Part shown: piece after piece, positions 23,335-34,204 of the stretch
Position numbering within the stretch: position 1 is the first letter of the stretch
Layout of the letters: the number at the start of each line of letters is the position of its first letter
Assembly: GCA_963710715.1 (NCBI GenBank)
Contig: CAVQBL010000002.1
Coordinates: 1-64,000, forward strand
Origin: CAVQBL01 sp963710715
Lineage (GTDB): Bacteria; Pseudomonadota; Gammaproteobacteria; DSM-16500
DNA: 64,000 nt
Reading direction: 5' to 3'
The notes under the pieces: generated by a model
What the model was told of the DNA's origin: nothing
Database searches by the model: none
What the model saw: only the letters and a program-made list of their open reading frames with translations
Program-made: the position numbers and the translations under genes

Positions 23335-26300
23335 TTAGTGAATTTTCAGGCTTTTTTTCTCGAGTTTTTTTTGACAACGCTTAATATAAAGCATAGCGGG
23401 GAAATCTGCATTATTGCGAAGAACAATGCTTTGAAAAACCGCAAAAGCTTCCGCGTATTTCTTTGCTTGAAATAACATAACACCATGCTTAAATTCATTT
23501 AGTGTTTTTTGTTTGAGAGCGACCACATCTTCTGGATCATTGTTAAAAACTTCATAGATGGTAACAGGAATAGATCTTCTTTTAACAAAAACCTTATCTA
23601 ACATGCGCATAGAATAGGCTTTTGAGTCTTTTAATCTTTCATAAGTGTTTTCGGTAATCAAAATTTTGGTTTCATATATTCTTGTTAAATGTTCAACATG
23701 CGAAGCAATGTTCACTGCATCTGAAATGACTGTACCTTCCATGCGATGTTTGTCGCCGACAGTTCCTAATACTAACACCCCTGTGTTGAGACCGATACCA
23801 CAGTCAACAGGATTTTTTCCTGACTGAATTCGCTCATTATTATAAACTTCCAGCTCCCTTCTCATTTCGATAGCACATTGCAGAGCATCATCGGGGTTTG
23901 TTGGAAACAGTGCCATGATGGCATCACCAATATATTTATCAATAACACCCTTATATTCAGAAATAACGGGTTCCATTCTTTGTAAAAAGCTATTAAGGAA
24001 TTCCAGTGCTTCTTGCGGAGTCATTTTTTCAGAAAGCGCAGTGAATCCAACGATATCACAAAACATGACGGTCATTTCTTTTTGGACTTGATCACCTAAT
24101 TTTACTTCAAGGATATTTTTCTTTTCGAGAAGACTTAAAAACTCTTTAGGTACAAAAGATTCATATGCTTTGTTCAATTCTTTTAAATGAGAATATAAAC
24201 GTGCATTATCGATAGCAGTGATGACTTCTTCTGAAAGCAAATTCAGTAGCATGAGTCTGTTTTGAGTAAATACATTCGTGGCAAGGTTATTTTCCAAATA
24301 TAAAATACCGTTTAAAATACCTTGGCTTAGCAAAGGCAAGCACAATATAGATTTAGGTTGATTGTGTTGAATGTAAGGATCAGAAGAAAATTGATCAGCA
24401 TGCATAGCATCATCCAGTGTTAATGGAATTTTTGCACGAATCACATATTGGATAATAGATGCGGGTAAATGATTAATAGATAAAGATTGCAACACTGTGA
24501 CTTGTTCATGGTCTATTGAACCTTCTGCTTCAATGAACCACTGCCCCATTTTTTCCAGCAATAAAAACCCTTTTTGTGCACCTGCATTTTCAATTACAAT
24601 GTGCATCATTGATTTTAATAAATCCGATAGATCGATTTCCTTCGAAATTGCTTGTGCTGCTTTCATAACAGTGTCTAAATCTAATGTTTCTGTAGCAGTA
24701 CCTGATGTGGAAGATGACGTGCTCGTGAATGTTAATCTATCCCCTTTTCTTATATTGAGCAATAAGTTCGAGTAATTTTTTTCTAATTGCGTTACTTTTG
24801 CAATGGCACCCCATTTTAAATAATAGTAATATGCGTCACTCATATAAATTCTCGCTACTTTCTCTTTATTGCGAGATAAATAAAATAATGCCGCACGCTC
24901 ATTAGCTAATGCTTCTTCATGGATATAATTATTTTGCCTAGCTAATTCAATAGCTTTATCATAATATTCTGCTGCTTTATCAAATTGATTTAATACAATA
25001 TGATGATATTCTGCTTCCACCGTGTAATATTTATGAAGAAAATTCATTGCTCCATGCTTAGACCACGTTTTCAAAAGCTTTTGGTTTCTCTCAATGATTT
25101 TTAGTATTTTCTTTTGCTCTTTTTTTGTAGCTGTACGATAAATAGCAAGACAAGCAAGAGAAGAATAAAGATAAAGAGTAGCAAATTGATGTTCAGTTAT
25201 TAACATTTTGTCATTGTATTGCTCTAATGTCATCACATGCTGATAGGCTTGTTTGTAATCGTGGAAAAGATAGCATAATAAAATTTTATAAAAATAGAGG
25301 GTAGAGATACTGTTATAATTATTCTTTTCAAGAAGTTGAGATAAAATAACTTTCTCATCGTGAGCAGAATCTATTAATTGAGTTTCTTGTGATGTGCCCA
25401 GCAGATTCAGCGCTACTTGCAATGTGAGAGACTCACGAAAGTAAGGCATTTCTAAATTCATCGAATGCGTAAATTTAGTAAATTTTTCTATTTCTTTGAC
25501 AGCTTCATTTAATTCTTTTCCTAAAGCTAAAATACGAAAACAATAATCAGTTGCGCAAAGGCCCGCAAATTCAATATTTCCTGACTCGAGTCCTTTTTGA
25601 AATAAACTTAATAAGAGAGGAAGACCGACATCAAGATGTTCATACAAAGGCGAAATAGCGCGAGCCACGATAATTTTCACAGCAATTGTTTCTCTGTCAA
25701 CATTAATACGATCGAGTAGCTGTAATGCAAGTTGGCAAAATTGATAACCTTTTTCATAATTGCCAAATTGGTGACTGAGGATAATGCCATAACCAGTAAA
25801 AGAAGACCCGGCTCGATCATTAATACCATATTGCGCTGACAACTGCGCCATTTTAAGCAAACTTAAAGCAAATAGCTTCGAGTCAATAGAATAACTAGCA
25901 AGCGCAAGGTTTGCCAACATATTTATGGAAGCAAGATGGATTGGATCCTTCATGTCTGGAAGTTGTGCTAAATCATCCATGCTTTTACCACGTAACGCCC
26001 ATTTCAGTTGCAGCAGGACCCAAATAAAATGCCAATTATTCGGTCGATTCGGTATTTTAATTCCAAGCAAATTGAGTGCAAGAATGGACATTTCCATTGC
26101 CTCAGTTGATTTGCCTTGAAATACAAGAAGGCGTAATTGCGCTGCATATATTCTAACAATATCTAATGTATTTTTTGCGTGCTGAATAACAATTCCTGCA
26201 TATTTCTGCATTTCTTCTGTTTCTGCAGAGAGAAAAGCAACATCAACTGCCTCTGTATAAAATGCTAAGGTTAATTCATAATTGACATTCCAAGCATCTT

Positions 26301-28638
26301 CTGGCAATAAGCTCATTCCAGCTTTTAAATAATTAGATGCACTTTTGTATGCTATGGAAGCTCTGGTTCTATTGGCCGCGATTAAATTAAGTTTCGCCAT
26401 TTTGGTTTTTTCATCAGGATCAGTGATTAAACTAATACCTTGGTTAATGTGGTTAGCAATATCGAGAACTTGCTCAGAGATTTTATCTTTGGACGTGTAT
26501 TGTAATAACAAGCGACCAATTTTTAAGTGCAACATATTGCGTTGCTTTTCTTCTATCAAAGAAGAAGCGGCTTGTTGCACGCGGTCATGTAGAAAATGAT
26601 AAAAAGTATTACTTTTTGGGTTATCTGCTGATAACACAGAAAACATATAAGATTCATCCGTAGAAACGAGCAACCCTGCTAGCAACGCTTCCCATAATTG
26701 TAAGGCTGTTTGTTTAGGTGATTGTTCGCTGATAATAGAGAGTGTCTGTAAGTCAAATCGATCACCCAAACAAGCTGCAAATTTTAACGCCTCTTGCGTA
26801 CCCGATGATAACTCTCTAATTTTTTTTGTCATCAAGTCAACAATATTGTCAGTAATGCCTTTTTCAGCAATGCGATCGACTTCCCAGCGCCATTTACCGG
26901 ATTGCGGATCAAATTCAATGAGCCCATCCTTATAAAGAGTTTGCAAAAGTTGGGTTAAGAAAAAAGGATTACCTTGAGTTCTCACGTAACAAATTTTTGC
27001 TAATGAATGCACAGATTCTTGATCTTCATGCAAGGTATCCATGAGTAATTGTATGACATGAGTTAATTGTAAAGGTGCTAAAGTAATCGTGTTTAATGGA
27101 AGGCCTGCTTTTTTGAGTTTACCTAATGCAATGGAAAGTAGGTGGCTTTGGTCCACTTCATTATCACGAAATGCGCCGACAATCATTAAATAACGATTTT
27201 CATAATGCAGTAAAATGCTTTCTACTAAATTTAACGAAGAGAAATCTGCCCACTGCAAATCATCTAAAAAAATCACGAGTGGGTGTTCAGGCTGCACTAA
27301 TGCACGTACAAAATCTTGGAAAACAAGATTAAAACGGTTTTGCGTTTCTGTAGGCCCTAACTCAGGTAATGATGGTTGTTCAGCAATAATATCGGTTAGC
27401 ATTGGAATCACATCAACAACAACTTGTCCATTGGGACCTAATGCATTTTGTATGTGTTCACGCCATATTTTAATTTTTTCTTCGCTTTCCGTTAAAATTT
27501 GTTGAATTAATTCTTGAAATGACTGGATCAATGCGGCGTAGGGAACATTTTGCTTAAATTGATCAAACTTCCCTGAGATAAAATAACCTTTTTTCTCAAC
27601 CAGTGGTTTATAAAGTTCATGCACTAATGAAGATTTACCAATACCCGAATAACCTGCTATCAACACGAATTCAGTCGGTGTACCTTGGCATACACGTTGA
27701 AATGCATCCGTTAATATTTTTAATTCTTCTTCGCGTCCATATATTTTTTCAGAAATGTGAAATTGCCCAGAGATATCTTGTGTGCAAATCGGAAATGAAA
27801 CGATACTCCCGGTCTTTTTAATTTGGTTAACACATTTTTGCAAATCGTATTTTAACCCAAACGTACCTTGATAGCGTTCTTCTACTGTCTTAGCTAGTAA
27901 TTTCATAATAATATCTGACACCACAGGAGGGATGTTAGGGTTTATTTCATAAGGTGATTTTGGAGTTTTAGCAATATGGAAGTGAATAAGTTCACCGACA
28001 TCTTCTGAAGTAAAAGGTAGCACGCCTGTTACCAGTTGATAAAACGTAACGCCTAACGAATAATAATCTGTACGATAATCAATGCCACGATTCATACGCC
28101 TTGTTTGTTCGGGAGAAATATAAAATAATGTACCGCCTTGCATCAGTTGTGGATTACGGACCTCGGCTGCTTCTCTGGATAATGTTGTTGCTACACCAAA
28201 GTCTATAATTTTGACTTGTTGCGTAGCAGCATCCCACAGTATGTTGGAAGGGTTAATATCTTTATGGATAATTTTATGTTGATGCACTTTTTCAAGTGCT
28301 TCCGTCGTTTTAAGTGCGAGTGTAAGAAACTCATCCAGTGTCAGCTGCTTGCGTGTGAGTATTTGTTTTAATGGTTGCCCAAAATCTTCCATGATAAGTG
28401 CTAATCCATTTTGGTATCGCTCGATACCATAAACATTAACCGTTCCTTCTCCATTTAAACTTTGCAGAAGTTCATATTCATGTTTAAAACGCGCAATTTC
28501 TTCTATGAAGGGACGTTCGTCTGCTAATAGTTTAATGACAACCCGTTGTTTATCAAATTCACGATAGCCGCGGTAAACAATGGAGTTTACTCCACTATAG
28601 ATTTTTTCGGTTATCACATAGCCTGGTAGCGAGATCAT
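23335..28638 (-). CDS. Ser/Thr kinase - AAA ATPase - TPR-like - GAF - class III cyclase (copy 1)
   Basis: 1767 residues. Kinase (1-270): VVIK Lys36, HKD D127 (IIHKDINPSN), DFG D146, and the activation-segment GTLFYISPEQ. AAA_16 ATPase: GYSGIGKSS (K335) and LVIFLDDLQWAD. A long helical TPR-like region follows (about 640-1290), then GAF (about 1330-1490) and a nucleotide cyclase with metal ligands D1528 (FCDIVGF) and D1572 (KYIGDAIM) and purine-selecting K1568. The usual transition-state Arg after VNIAS is His. Such multidomain proteins join signal sensing (GAF), NTP-driven switching and protein phosphorylation; here the output is cyclic nucleotide instead of the histidine kinase of the cyanobacterial relatives. 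No membrane segment is seen. The ATG at 28638 gives the conserved start GYVITEKI. Confidence 0.85.
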   Translation of the reverse strand: MISLPGYVITEKIYSGVNSIVYRGYREFDKQRVVIKLLADERPFIEEIARFKHEYELLQSLNGEGTVNVYGIERYQNGLALIMEDFGQPLKQILTRKQLTLDEFLTLALKTTEALEKVHQHKIIHKDINPSNILWDAATQQVKIIDFGVATTLSREAAEVRNPQLMQGGTLFYISPEQTRRMNRGIDYRTDYYSLGVTFYQLVTGVLPFTSEDVGELIHFHIAKTPKSPYEINPNIPPVVSDIIMKLLAKTVEERYQGTFGLKYDLQKCVNQIKKTGSIVSFPICTQDISGQFHISEKIYGREEELKILTDAFQRVCQGTPTEFVLIAGYSGIGKSSLVHELYKPLVEKKGYFISGKFDQFKQNVPYAALIQSFQELIQQILTESEEKIKIWREHIQNALGPNGQVVVDVIPMLTDIIAEQPSLPELGPTETQNRFNLVFQDFVRALVQPEHPLVIFLDDLQWADFSSLNLVESILLHYENRYLMIVGAFRDNEVDQSHLLSIALGKLKKAGLPLNTITLAPLQLTHVIQLLMDTLHEDQESVHSLAKICYVRTQGNPFFLTQLLQTLYKDGLIEFDPQSGKWRWEVDRIAEKGITDNIVDLMTKKIRELSSGTQEALKFAACLGDRFDLQTLSIISEQSPKQTALQLWEALLAGLLVSTDESYMFSVLSADNPKSNTFYHFLHDRVQQAASSLIEEKQRNMLHLKIGRLLLQYTSKDKISEQVLDIANHINQGISLITDPDEKTKMAKLNLIAANRTRASIAYKSASNYLKAGMSLLPEDAWNVNYELTLAFYTEAVDVAFLSAETEEMQKYAGIVIQHAKNTLDIVRIYAAQLRLLVFQGKSTEAMEMSILALNLLGIKIPNRPNNWHFIWVLLQLKWALRGKSMDDLAQLPDMKDPIHLASINMLANLALASYSIDSKLFALSLLKMAQLSAQYGINDRAGSSFTGYGIILSHQFGNYEKGYQFCQLALQLLDRINVDRETIAVKIIVARAISPLYEHLDVGLPLLLSLFQKGLESGNIEFAGLCATDYCFRILALGKELNEAVKEIEKFTKFTHSMNLEMPYFRESLTLQVALNLLGTSQETQLIDSAHDEKVILSQLLEKNNYNSISTLYFYKILLCYLFHDYKQAYQHVMTLEQYNDKMLITEHQFATLYLYSSLACLAIYRTATKKEQKKILKIIERNQKLLKTWSKHGAMNFLHKYYTVEAEYHHIVLNQFDKAAEYYDKAIELARQNNYIHEEALANERAALFYLSRNKEKVARIYMSDAYYYYLKWGAIAKVTQLEKNYSNLLLNIRKGDRLTFTSTSSSTSGTATETLDLDTVMKAAQAISKEIDLSDLLKSMMHIVIENAGAQKGFLLLEKMGQWFIEAEGSIDHEQVTVLQSLSINHLPASIIQYVIRAKIPLTLDDAMHADQFSSDPYIQHNQPKSILCLPLLSQGILNGILYLENNLATNVFTQNRLMLLNLLSEEVITAIDNARLYSHLKELNKAYESFVPKEFLSLLEKKNILEVKLGDQVQKEMTVMFCDIVGFTALSEKMTPQEALEFLNSFLQRMEPVISEYKGVIDKYIGDAIMALFPTNPDDALQCAIEMRRELEVYNNERIQSGKNPVDCGIGLNTGVLVLGTVGDKHRMEGTVISDAVNIASHVEHLTRIYETKILITENTYERLKDSKAYSMRMLDKVFVKRRSIPVTIYEVFNNDPEDVVALKQKTLNEFKHGVMLFQAKKYAEAFAVFQSIVLRNNADFPAMLYIKRCQKKLEKKSLKIH

Positions 28639-28770
28639 ATAAGCCCGTTATGCTCTTATTAGCGATACTCAATATATAAATACAGATATATAAGTATAGT
28701 CTTTGTGCTCTTGGGTTGTAGGCTGCTTTTTATTCATTAACTCATTTTTGCATAAAAAAAGATCTTAGAA

Positions 28771-31700
28771 TTAGGAATTAGTGAGTTTTATGCCTCTTTT
28801 CTCAAGTTTTTTCTGGCAACGTTTAATATAAAATATAGAAGGAAGATCTGCATGATTATGAAGAACAGTCTTTTGGAAAACGGCAAGGGCTTCTGCATAT
28901 TTCTTTGCTTGAAATAACATAACACCATGCTTAAATGCATTTAGTGTTTTTTGTTTGAAAGCAATCACATCTTCTGGATCATTGTTAAAAACTTCATAGA
29001 TAGTAACAGGAATAGATCTTCTTTTAACAAAAACCTTATCTAACATGCGCATAGAATAGGCTTTTGAGTCTTTTAATCTTTCATAAGTGTTTTCGGTAAT
29101 CAAAATTTTGGTTTCATATATTCTTGTTAAATGTTCAACATGCGAAGCAATGTTCACTGCATCTGAAATGACTGTACCTTCCATGCGATGTTTGTCGCCG
29201 ACAGTTCCTAATACTAACACTCCTGTATTGAGACCAATACCAAAATCAATAGGATTTAGTCCTGACTGAGTTAGCTCATTATTATAAATTTTCAGCTCTT
29301 TCCTCATCTCAATAGCACATTGCAAAGCATCATCGGGGTTTGTTGGAAACAGTGCCATGATGGCATCACCAATATATTTATCAATAACACCCTTATATTC
29401 AGAAATAACCGGTTCCATTCTTTGTAAAAAGCTATTAAGGAATTCGAGAGCTTCTTGCGGAGTCATTTTTTCAGAAATTGAAGTAAATCCGACGATATCA
29501 CAAAACATGACGGTCATTTCTTTTTGGACTTGATCACCTAATTTTACTTCAAGGATATTTTTCTTTTCGAGGAGACTTAAAAACTCTTTAGGTACAAAAG
29601 ATTCATATGCTTTGTTCAATTCTTTTAAATGAGAATATAAACGAGCATTATCGATAGCAGTGATGAGTTCTCCTGAAAGCAAATTCAGCAGTTCGAGTCT
29701 ATTTTGGGTAAATACATTCGTGGCAAGATTATTTTCCAAATATAAGATACCACTGACGATGCCTTGGTTTAACAATGGTAAGCACAATATAGACTTAGGT
29801 TGATTGTATTGGATATAAGGATCAGAAGAAAATTGATCGGCATGAGTAGCATCATCCAGTGTTAATGGTTTTTTTGCACGTATCGTGTACTGAATAATTG
29901 ATGTGGGTAAAATATCATTATTAATAGGCAAAGATTGCAATACTGTGACTTGCTCGCGGTCTATTGAACCTTCTGCTTCAATGGACCACTGCCCCATTTT
30001 TTCCAATAATAAACACCCTCTTTGTGCCCCTGCATTTTCAATCACAATGTGCATCATTGACTTTAATAAATCCGATAGTTCAATTTCTTTCGAAATTGCT
30101 TGTGCTGCTTTCATAACAGTGTCTAAATCTAATGTTTCTGTAGCAGTACCTGATGTGGAAGATGACGTGCTCGTGAATGTTAATCTATCCCCTTTTCTTA
30201 TGTTGAGCAATAAGTTCGAGTAATTTTTTTCTAATTGCGTTACTTTTGCAATGGCACCCCATTTTAAATAATAGTAATATGCGTCACTCATATAAATTCT
30301 CGCTACTTTCTCTTTATTGTGAGATAAATAAAATAATGCCGCACGCTCATTAGCTAATGCCTCTTCATTGATATAATTATTTTGCTTAGCTAATTCAATA
30401 GCTTTATCATAGTATTCTGCTGCATTATCAAATTGATTTAATACAACATGATGATATTCTGCTTCCACCGTGTAATATTTATGAAGAAAATTCATTGCCC
30501 CATGCTTAGACCACGTTTTCAAAAGCTTTTGGTTTCTCTCAATGATTTTTAGTATTTTCTTTTGCCCTTTTTTTGTAGCTGTACGATAAATAGCAAGACA
30601 AGCAAGAGAGGAATAAAGATAAAGAGTAGCAAATTGATGTTCACCTATAAATATTTTGTTATTGTATTGCTCTAATGTCATCACATGCTGATAGGCTTGT
30701 TTGTAATCGTGAAAAAGATAGCATAATAAAATTTTATAATAATAGATAGTAGAAATACTGTTGTAATCATTTTTTTCGAGAAGTTGAGATAAAATAACTT
30801 TTTCATCGCGTGCAGAACCGATTAATTGAGTTTCTTGTGCTGTGCTGAGTAGATTCAGTGCTACTTGCAATGTGAGGGACTCACGAAAATAAGACATTTC
30901 TAAACTCATCGAACGTGTAAATTTAGTAAATTTTTCTATTTCTTTGACAACTTCATTTAATTCTTTTCCTAAAGCAAAAACACGAAAGCAATAATCAGTC
31001 GCGCAAATGCCTGCAAATTCAATATTTCCTGTCTCAAGCCCTTTTTGAAATAAACTTAATAAGAGAGGAATGCCTACATCAAGATGCTCGTATAAATGCG
31101 TAAGCATACGAGCGATGACAGTTTTTACACCGATTGTTTCTCTGTCAACATTGATACGATCGAGAAGTTGTAATGCAAGTTGGCCGAATTGATAACCTTT
31201 TTCATAGTTGCCAAATGAGTGACACAATATTATGCTATAACCAGCAAAAGCAGCTCCTGATCGGTCATTAATACCATATTGCGTTGACAACTGCGCCATT
31301 TTAAACACACCTAAAGCAAATAGCTTCGGGTTAATAGAAAAAGAAGCAAGCAGAAGGTTTGCCAACATACTCATGGCAGCAAGATAGTTAGGATTTGTCA
31401 TGTCTGGAAGTTGTGCTATGTCATTCATGCTTTTACCACGTAAAGCCCATTTCAGTTGTAGCAGACTCCAAATAAGGTGCAAATTATTCGGTCGGCGTGG
31501 CATTTTAATACCAAGCAAATTGAGTCCGAGAATGGACATTTCCATCGCTTCAGTTGCTTTGCCTTGAAATACAAGAAAGCGTAATTGTGTTGCGTACACT
31601 CTAACAATATCCAATGTATTTTTTGCATGCTGAATAACAATTCCTGCATATTTCTGCATTTCTTCTGTTTCTGCAGAAAGAAAAGCAACATCAACTGCCT

Positions 31701-34086
31701 CTGTATAAAATGACAACGTTAATTCATAATTTACATTCCAAGCATCTTCTGGCAATAAACTCATTCCAGCTTTTAAATAATTAAACGCACTTTTGTATGC
31801 TATGGAAGCTCTGGCTTTGTTAGCTGCAAGTAAGTTAAGTTCGGCCATTTTGGTTTTTTCATCAGGATCAGTAATTAAATTAATACCCTGGTCAATGTGG
31901 TTAACAATATCAAGAACTTGCTCAGAGATTTTATCTTTGGACGTGTATTGTAATAGCAAGCGACCAATTTTTAAGTGCAACATATTGCGTTGCTTTTCTT
32001 CTATCAAAGAAGCAGCGGCTTGTTGTACACGGTCATGTAGAAAATGATAAGAAGTATTACTTTTTGGGTTATCTGCTGATAACACAGAAAACATATAAGA
32101 TTCATCTGTAGAAATGAGCAATCCTGCGCGCAATGCCTCCCATAATTGTAAAGCGGTTTGTTTTGGTGATTGTTCGCTGATAATAGAAAGTGTCTGTAAA
32201 TCGAATCGATTACCTAAGCAAGCTGCAAATTTTAAAGTTTCTTGTGTGCCCGATGATAACTCTCTAATTTTTTTTGTCATCAAGTCAACAACATTGTCAG
32301 TAATGCCTTTTTCAGCAATGCGATCGACTTCCCAGCGCCATTTACCGGATTGCGGATTAAATTCAATGAGCCCATCCTTATAAAGAGTTTGCAAAAGTTG
32401 GGTTAAGAAAAAAGGATTCCCTTGTGTTCTCACGTAACAAATTTTTGCTAATGAATGCACAGATTCTTGATCTTCATGCAAGGTATCCATGAGTAATTGT
32501 ATGACATGAGTTAATTGTAAAGGTGCTAAAGTAATCGTGTTTAATGGGAGCCCTGCTTTTTTGAGCCTACCTAATGTGATAGAAAGCAAATGACTTTGGT
32601 CCACTTCATTATCACGAAATGCACCGACAATCATTAAATAACGGCTTTCATAATGCAGTAAAATACTTTCTACTAAATTTAACGAAGAGAAATCTGCCCA
32701 CTGCAAGTCATCTAAAAAAATCACCAGTGGATGTTCAGGTTGTGCTAATGCATGCACAAAATCTTGGAAAACAAGATTAAATCGGTTTTTTGTTTCTGTA
32801 GGTCCTAATTTAGGCAATCGTGGTTGTTCACCAATAATATCAGTTAGTGTTGGAATTACATCAACAACAACTTGTCCATTGGGACCTAATGCATTTTGTA
32901 TGTGTTCACGCCATAGTTTAATTTTTTCTTCGCTTTCCGTTAAAATTTGTTGAATTAATTCTTGAAATGCTTGGATCAATGCTGCATAGGGAACATTTTG
33001 CTTAAATTGATCAAATTTTCCAGAGACAAAATAACCTTTTTTCTCAACCAGTGGTTTATAAAGTTCATGCACTAATGAAGATTTACCAATACCCGAATAA
33101 CCTGCTATCAACACGAATTCAGTCGGTGTACCTTGGCATACACGTTGAAGGGCATCTGTTAATACTGTTAATTCTTCTTCGCGCCCATATATTTTTTCAG
33201 AAATGTGAAATTGCCCAGAGATATCTTGCGTGCAAATTGGAAATGAAACGATACTCCCGGTCTTTTTAATTTGATTGATACATTTTTGTAAATCGTATTT
33301 TAATCCAAATGTACCTTGATAGCGTTCTTCCACTGTTTTAGCCAGTAATTTCATAATAATGTCTGACACCACAGGAGGTAATTTAGGGTTTATTTCATAG
33401 GCTGATTTTGGAGTTTTCGCAATATGGAAGTGAATAAGTTCACCGACATCCTCTGAAGTAAAAGGTAGCACGCCTGTTGCCAGTTGATAAAACGTAACGC
33501 CTAACGAATAATAATCTGTACGATAATCAATGCCACGATTCATACGCCTTGTTTGTTCGGGAGAAATATAAAATAATGTACCGCCTTGCATCAATTGCGG
33601 ATTATGAACCTCGGCTACTTCTCTTGATAATGTAGTTGCTACACCAAAATCTATAATTTTAACTTGTTGCGTAGCAGCATCCCACAGAATGTTGGAAGGG
33701 TTAATATCTTTATGGATAATTCTATGTTGATGCACTTTTTCAAGTGCTTCCGTCGTTTTAAGTGCGAGTGTAAGAAACTCATCCAGTGTCAGCTGCTTGC
33801 GTGTGAGTATTTGTTTTAATGGTTGCCCAAAATCTTCCATGATAAGTGCTAATCCATTTTGGTATCGCTCGATACCATAAACATTAACCGTTCCTTCTCC
33901 ATTTAAACTTTGCAGAAGTTCATATTCATGTTTAAAACGTGCGATTTCTTCTAGGGTGGGACGTTCATCTGCTAATAGTTTGATGACAACCCGTCGTTTA
34001 TCGGGTTCACGATAACCGCAGTAAACAATAGAGCTTACCCCACTAAAGATTTTTTCGGTTATCACATAGCCTGGTAGCAAGATCAT
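28771..34086 (-). CDS. Ser/Thr kinase - AAA ATPase - TPR-like - GAF - class III cyclase (copy 2)
   Basis: 1771 residues, collinear with copy 1, and all kinase (HKD-type motif with HRIIHKD, DFG), Walker A/B, GAF and cyclase metal-site motifs are retained. Differences cluster in the TPR-like middle and the C-terminal tail (ends KRGIKLTNS). There is a 4-residue gain in the GAF region (PINNDILPTS), shared with copy 3 and absent from copy 1. The cyclase also has His in place of the catalytic Arg. The copy-1 start is 132 bp downstream; each copy has its own leader. Confidence 0.85.
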   Translation of the reverse strand: MILLPGYVITEKIFSGVSSIVYCGYREPDKRRVVIKLLADERPTLEEIARFKHEYELLQSLNGEGTVNVYGIERYQNGLALIMEDFGQPLKQILTRKQLTLDEFLTLALKTTEALEKVHQHRIIHKDINPSNILWDAATQQVKIIDFGVATTLSREVAEVHNPQLMQGGTLFYISPEQTRRMNRGIDYRTDYYSLGVTFYQLATGVLPFTSEDVGELIHFHIAKTPKSAYEINPKLPPVVSDIIMKLLAKTVEERYQGTFGLKYDLQKCINQIKKTGSIVSFPICTQDISGQFHISEKIYGREEELTVLTDALQRVCQGTPTEFVLIAGYSGIGKSSLVHELYKPLVEKKGYFVSGKFDQFKQNVPYAALIQAFQELIQQILTESEEKIKLWREHIQNALGPNGQVVVDVIPTLTDIIGEQPRLPKLGPTETKNRFNLVFQDFVHALAQPEHPLVIFLDDLQWADFSSLNLVESILLHYESRYLMIVGAFRDNEVDQSHLLSITLGRLKKAGLPLNTITLAPLQLTHVIQLLMDTLHEDQESVHSLAKICYVRTQGNPFFLTQLLQTLYKDGLIEFNPQSGKWRWEVDRIAEKGITDNVVDLMTKKIRELSSGTQETLKFAACLGNRFDLQTLSIISEQSPKQTALQLWEALRAGLLISTDESYMFSVLSADNPKSNTSYHFLHDRVQQAAASLIEEKQRNMLHLKIGRLLLQYTSKDKISEQVLDIVNHIDQGINLITDPDEKTKMAELNLLAANKARASIAYKSAFNYLKAGMSLLPEDAWNVNYELTLSFYTEAVDVAFLSAETEEMQKYAGIVIQHAKNTLDIVRVYATQLRFLVFQGKATEAMEMSILGLNLLGIKMPRRPNNLHLIWSLLQLKWALRGKSMNDIAQLPDMTNPNYLAAMSMLANLLLASFSINPKLFALGVFKMAQLSTQYGINDRSGAAFAGYSIILCHSFGNYEKGYQFGQLALQLLDRINVDRETIGVKTVIARMLTHLYEHLDVGIPLLLSLFQKGLETGNIEFAGICATDYCFRVFALGKELNEVVKEIEKFTKFTRSMSLEMSYFRESLTLQVALNLLSTAQETQLIGSARDEKVILSQLLEKNDYNSISTIYYYKILLCYLFHDYKQAYQHVMTLEQYNNKIFIGEHQFATLYLYSSLACLAIYRTATKKGQKKILKIIERNQKLLKTWSKHGAMNFLHKYYTVEAEYHHVVLNQFDNAAEYYDKAIELAKQNNYINEEALANERAALFYLSHNKEKVARIYMSDAYYYYLKWGAIAKVTQLEKNYSNLLLNIRKGDRLTFTSTSSSTSGTATETLDLDTVMKAAQAISKEIELSDLLKSMMHIVIENAGAQRGCLLLEKMGQWSIEAEGSIDREQVTVLQSLPINNDILPTSIIQYTIRAKKPLTLDDATHADQFSSDPYIQYNQPKSILCLPLLNQGIVSGILYLENNLATNVFTQNRLELLNLLSGELITAIDNARLYSHLKELNKAYESFVPKEFLSLLEKKNILEVKLGDQVQKEMTVMFCDIVGFTSISEKMTPQEALEFLNSFLQRMEPVISEYKGVIDKYIGDAIMALFPTNPDDALQCAIEMRKELKIYNNELTQSGLNPIDFGIGLNTGVLVLGTVGDKHRMEGTVISDAVNIASHVEHLTRIYETKILITENTYERLKDSKAYSMRMLDKVFVKRRSIPVTIYEVFNNDPEDVIAFKQKTLNAFKHGVMLFQAKKYAEALAVFQKTVLHNHADLPSIFYIKRCQKKLEKRGIKLTNS

Positions 34087-34204
34087 ATAAGCCCACCATA
34101 CTTATTAGCGATACTTAATATATATAAGTATAGTCTCTGTGCTCTTAGACGGCGGGTTGCTTTTTATTCATCAGCCCATTTTTGAGCAAAAAATGATCGT
34201 AGAA

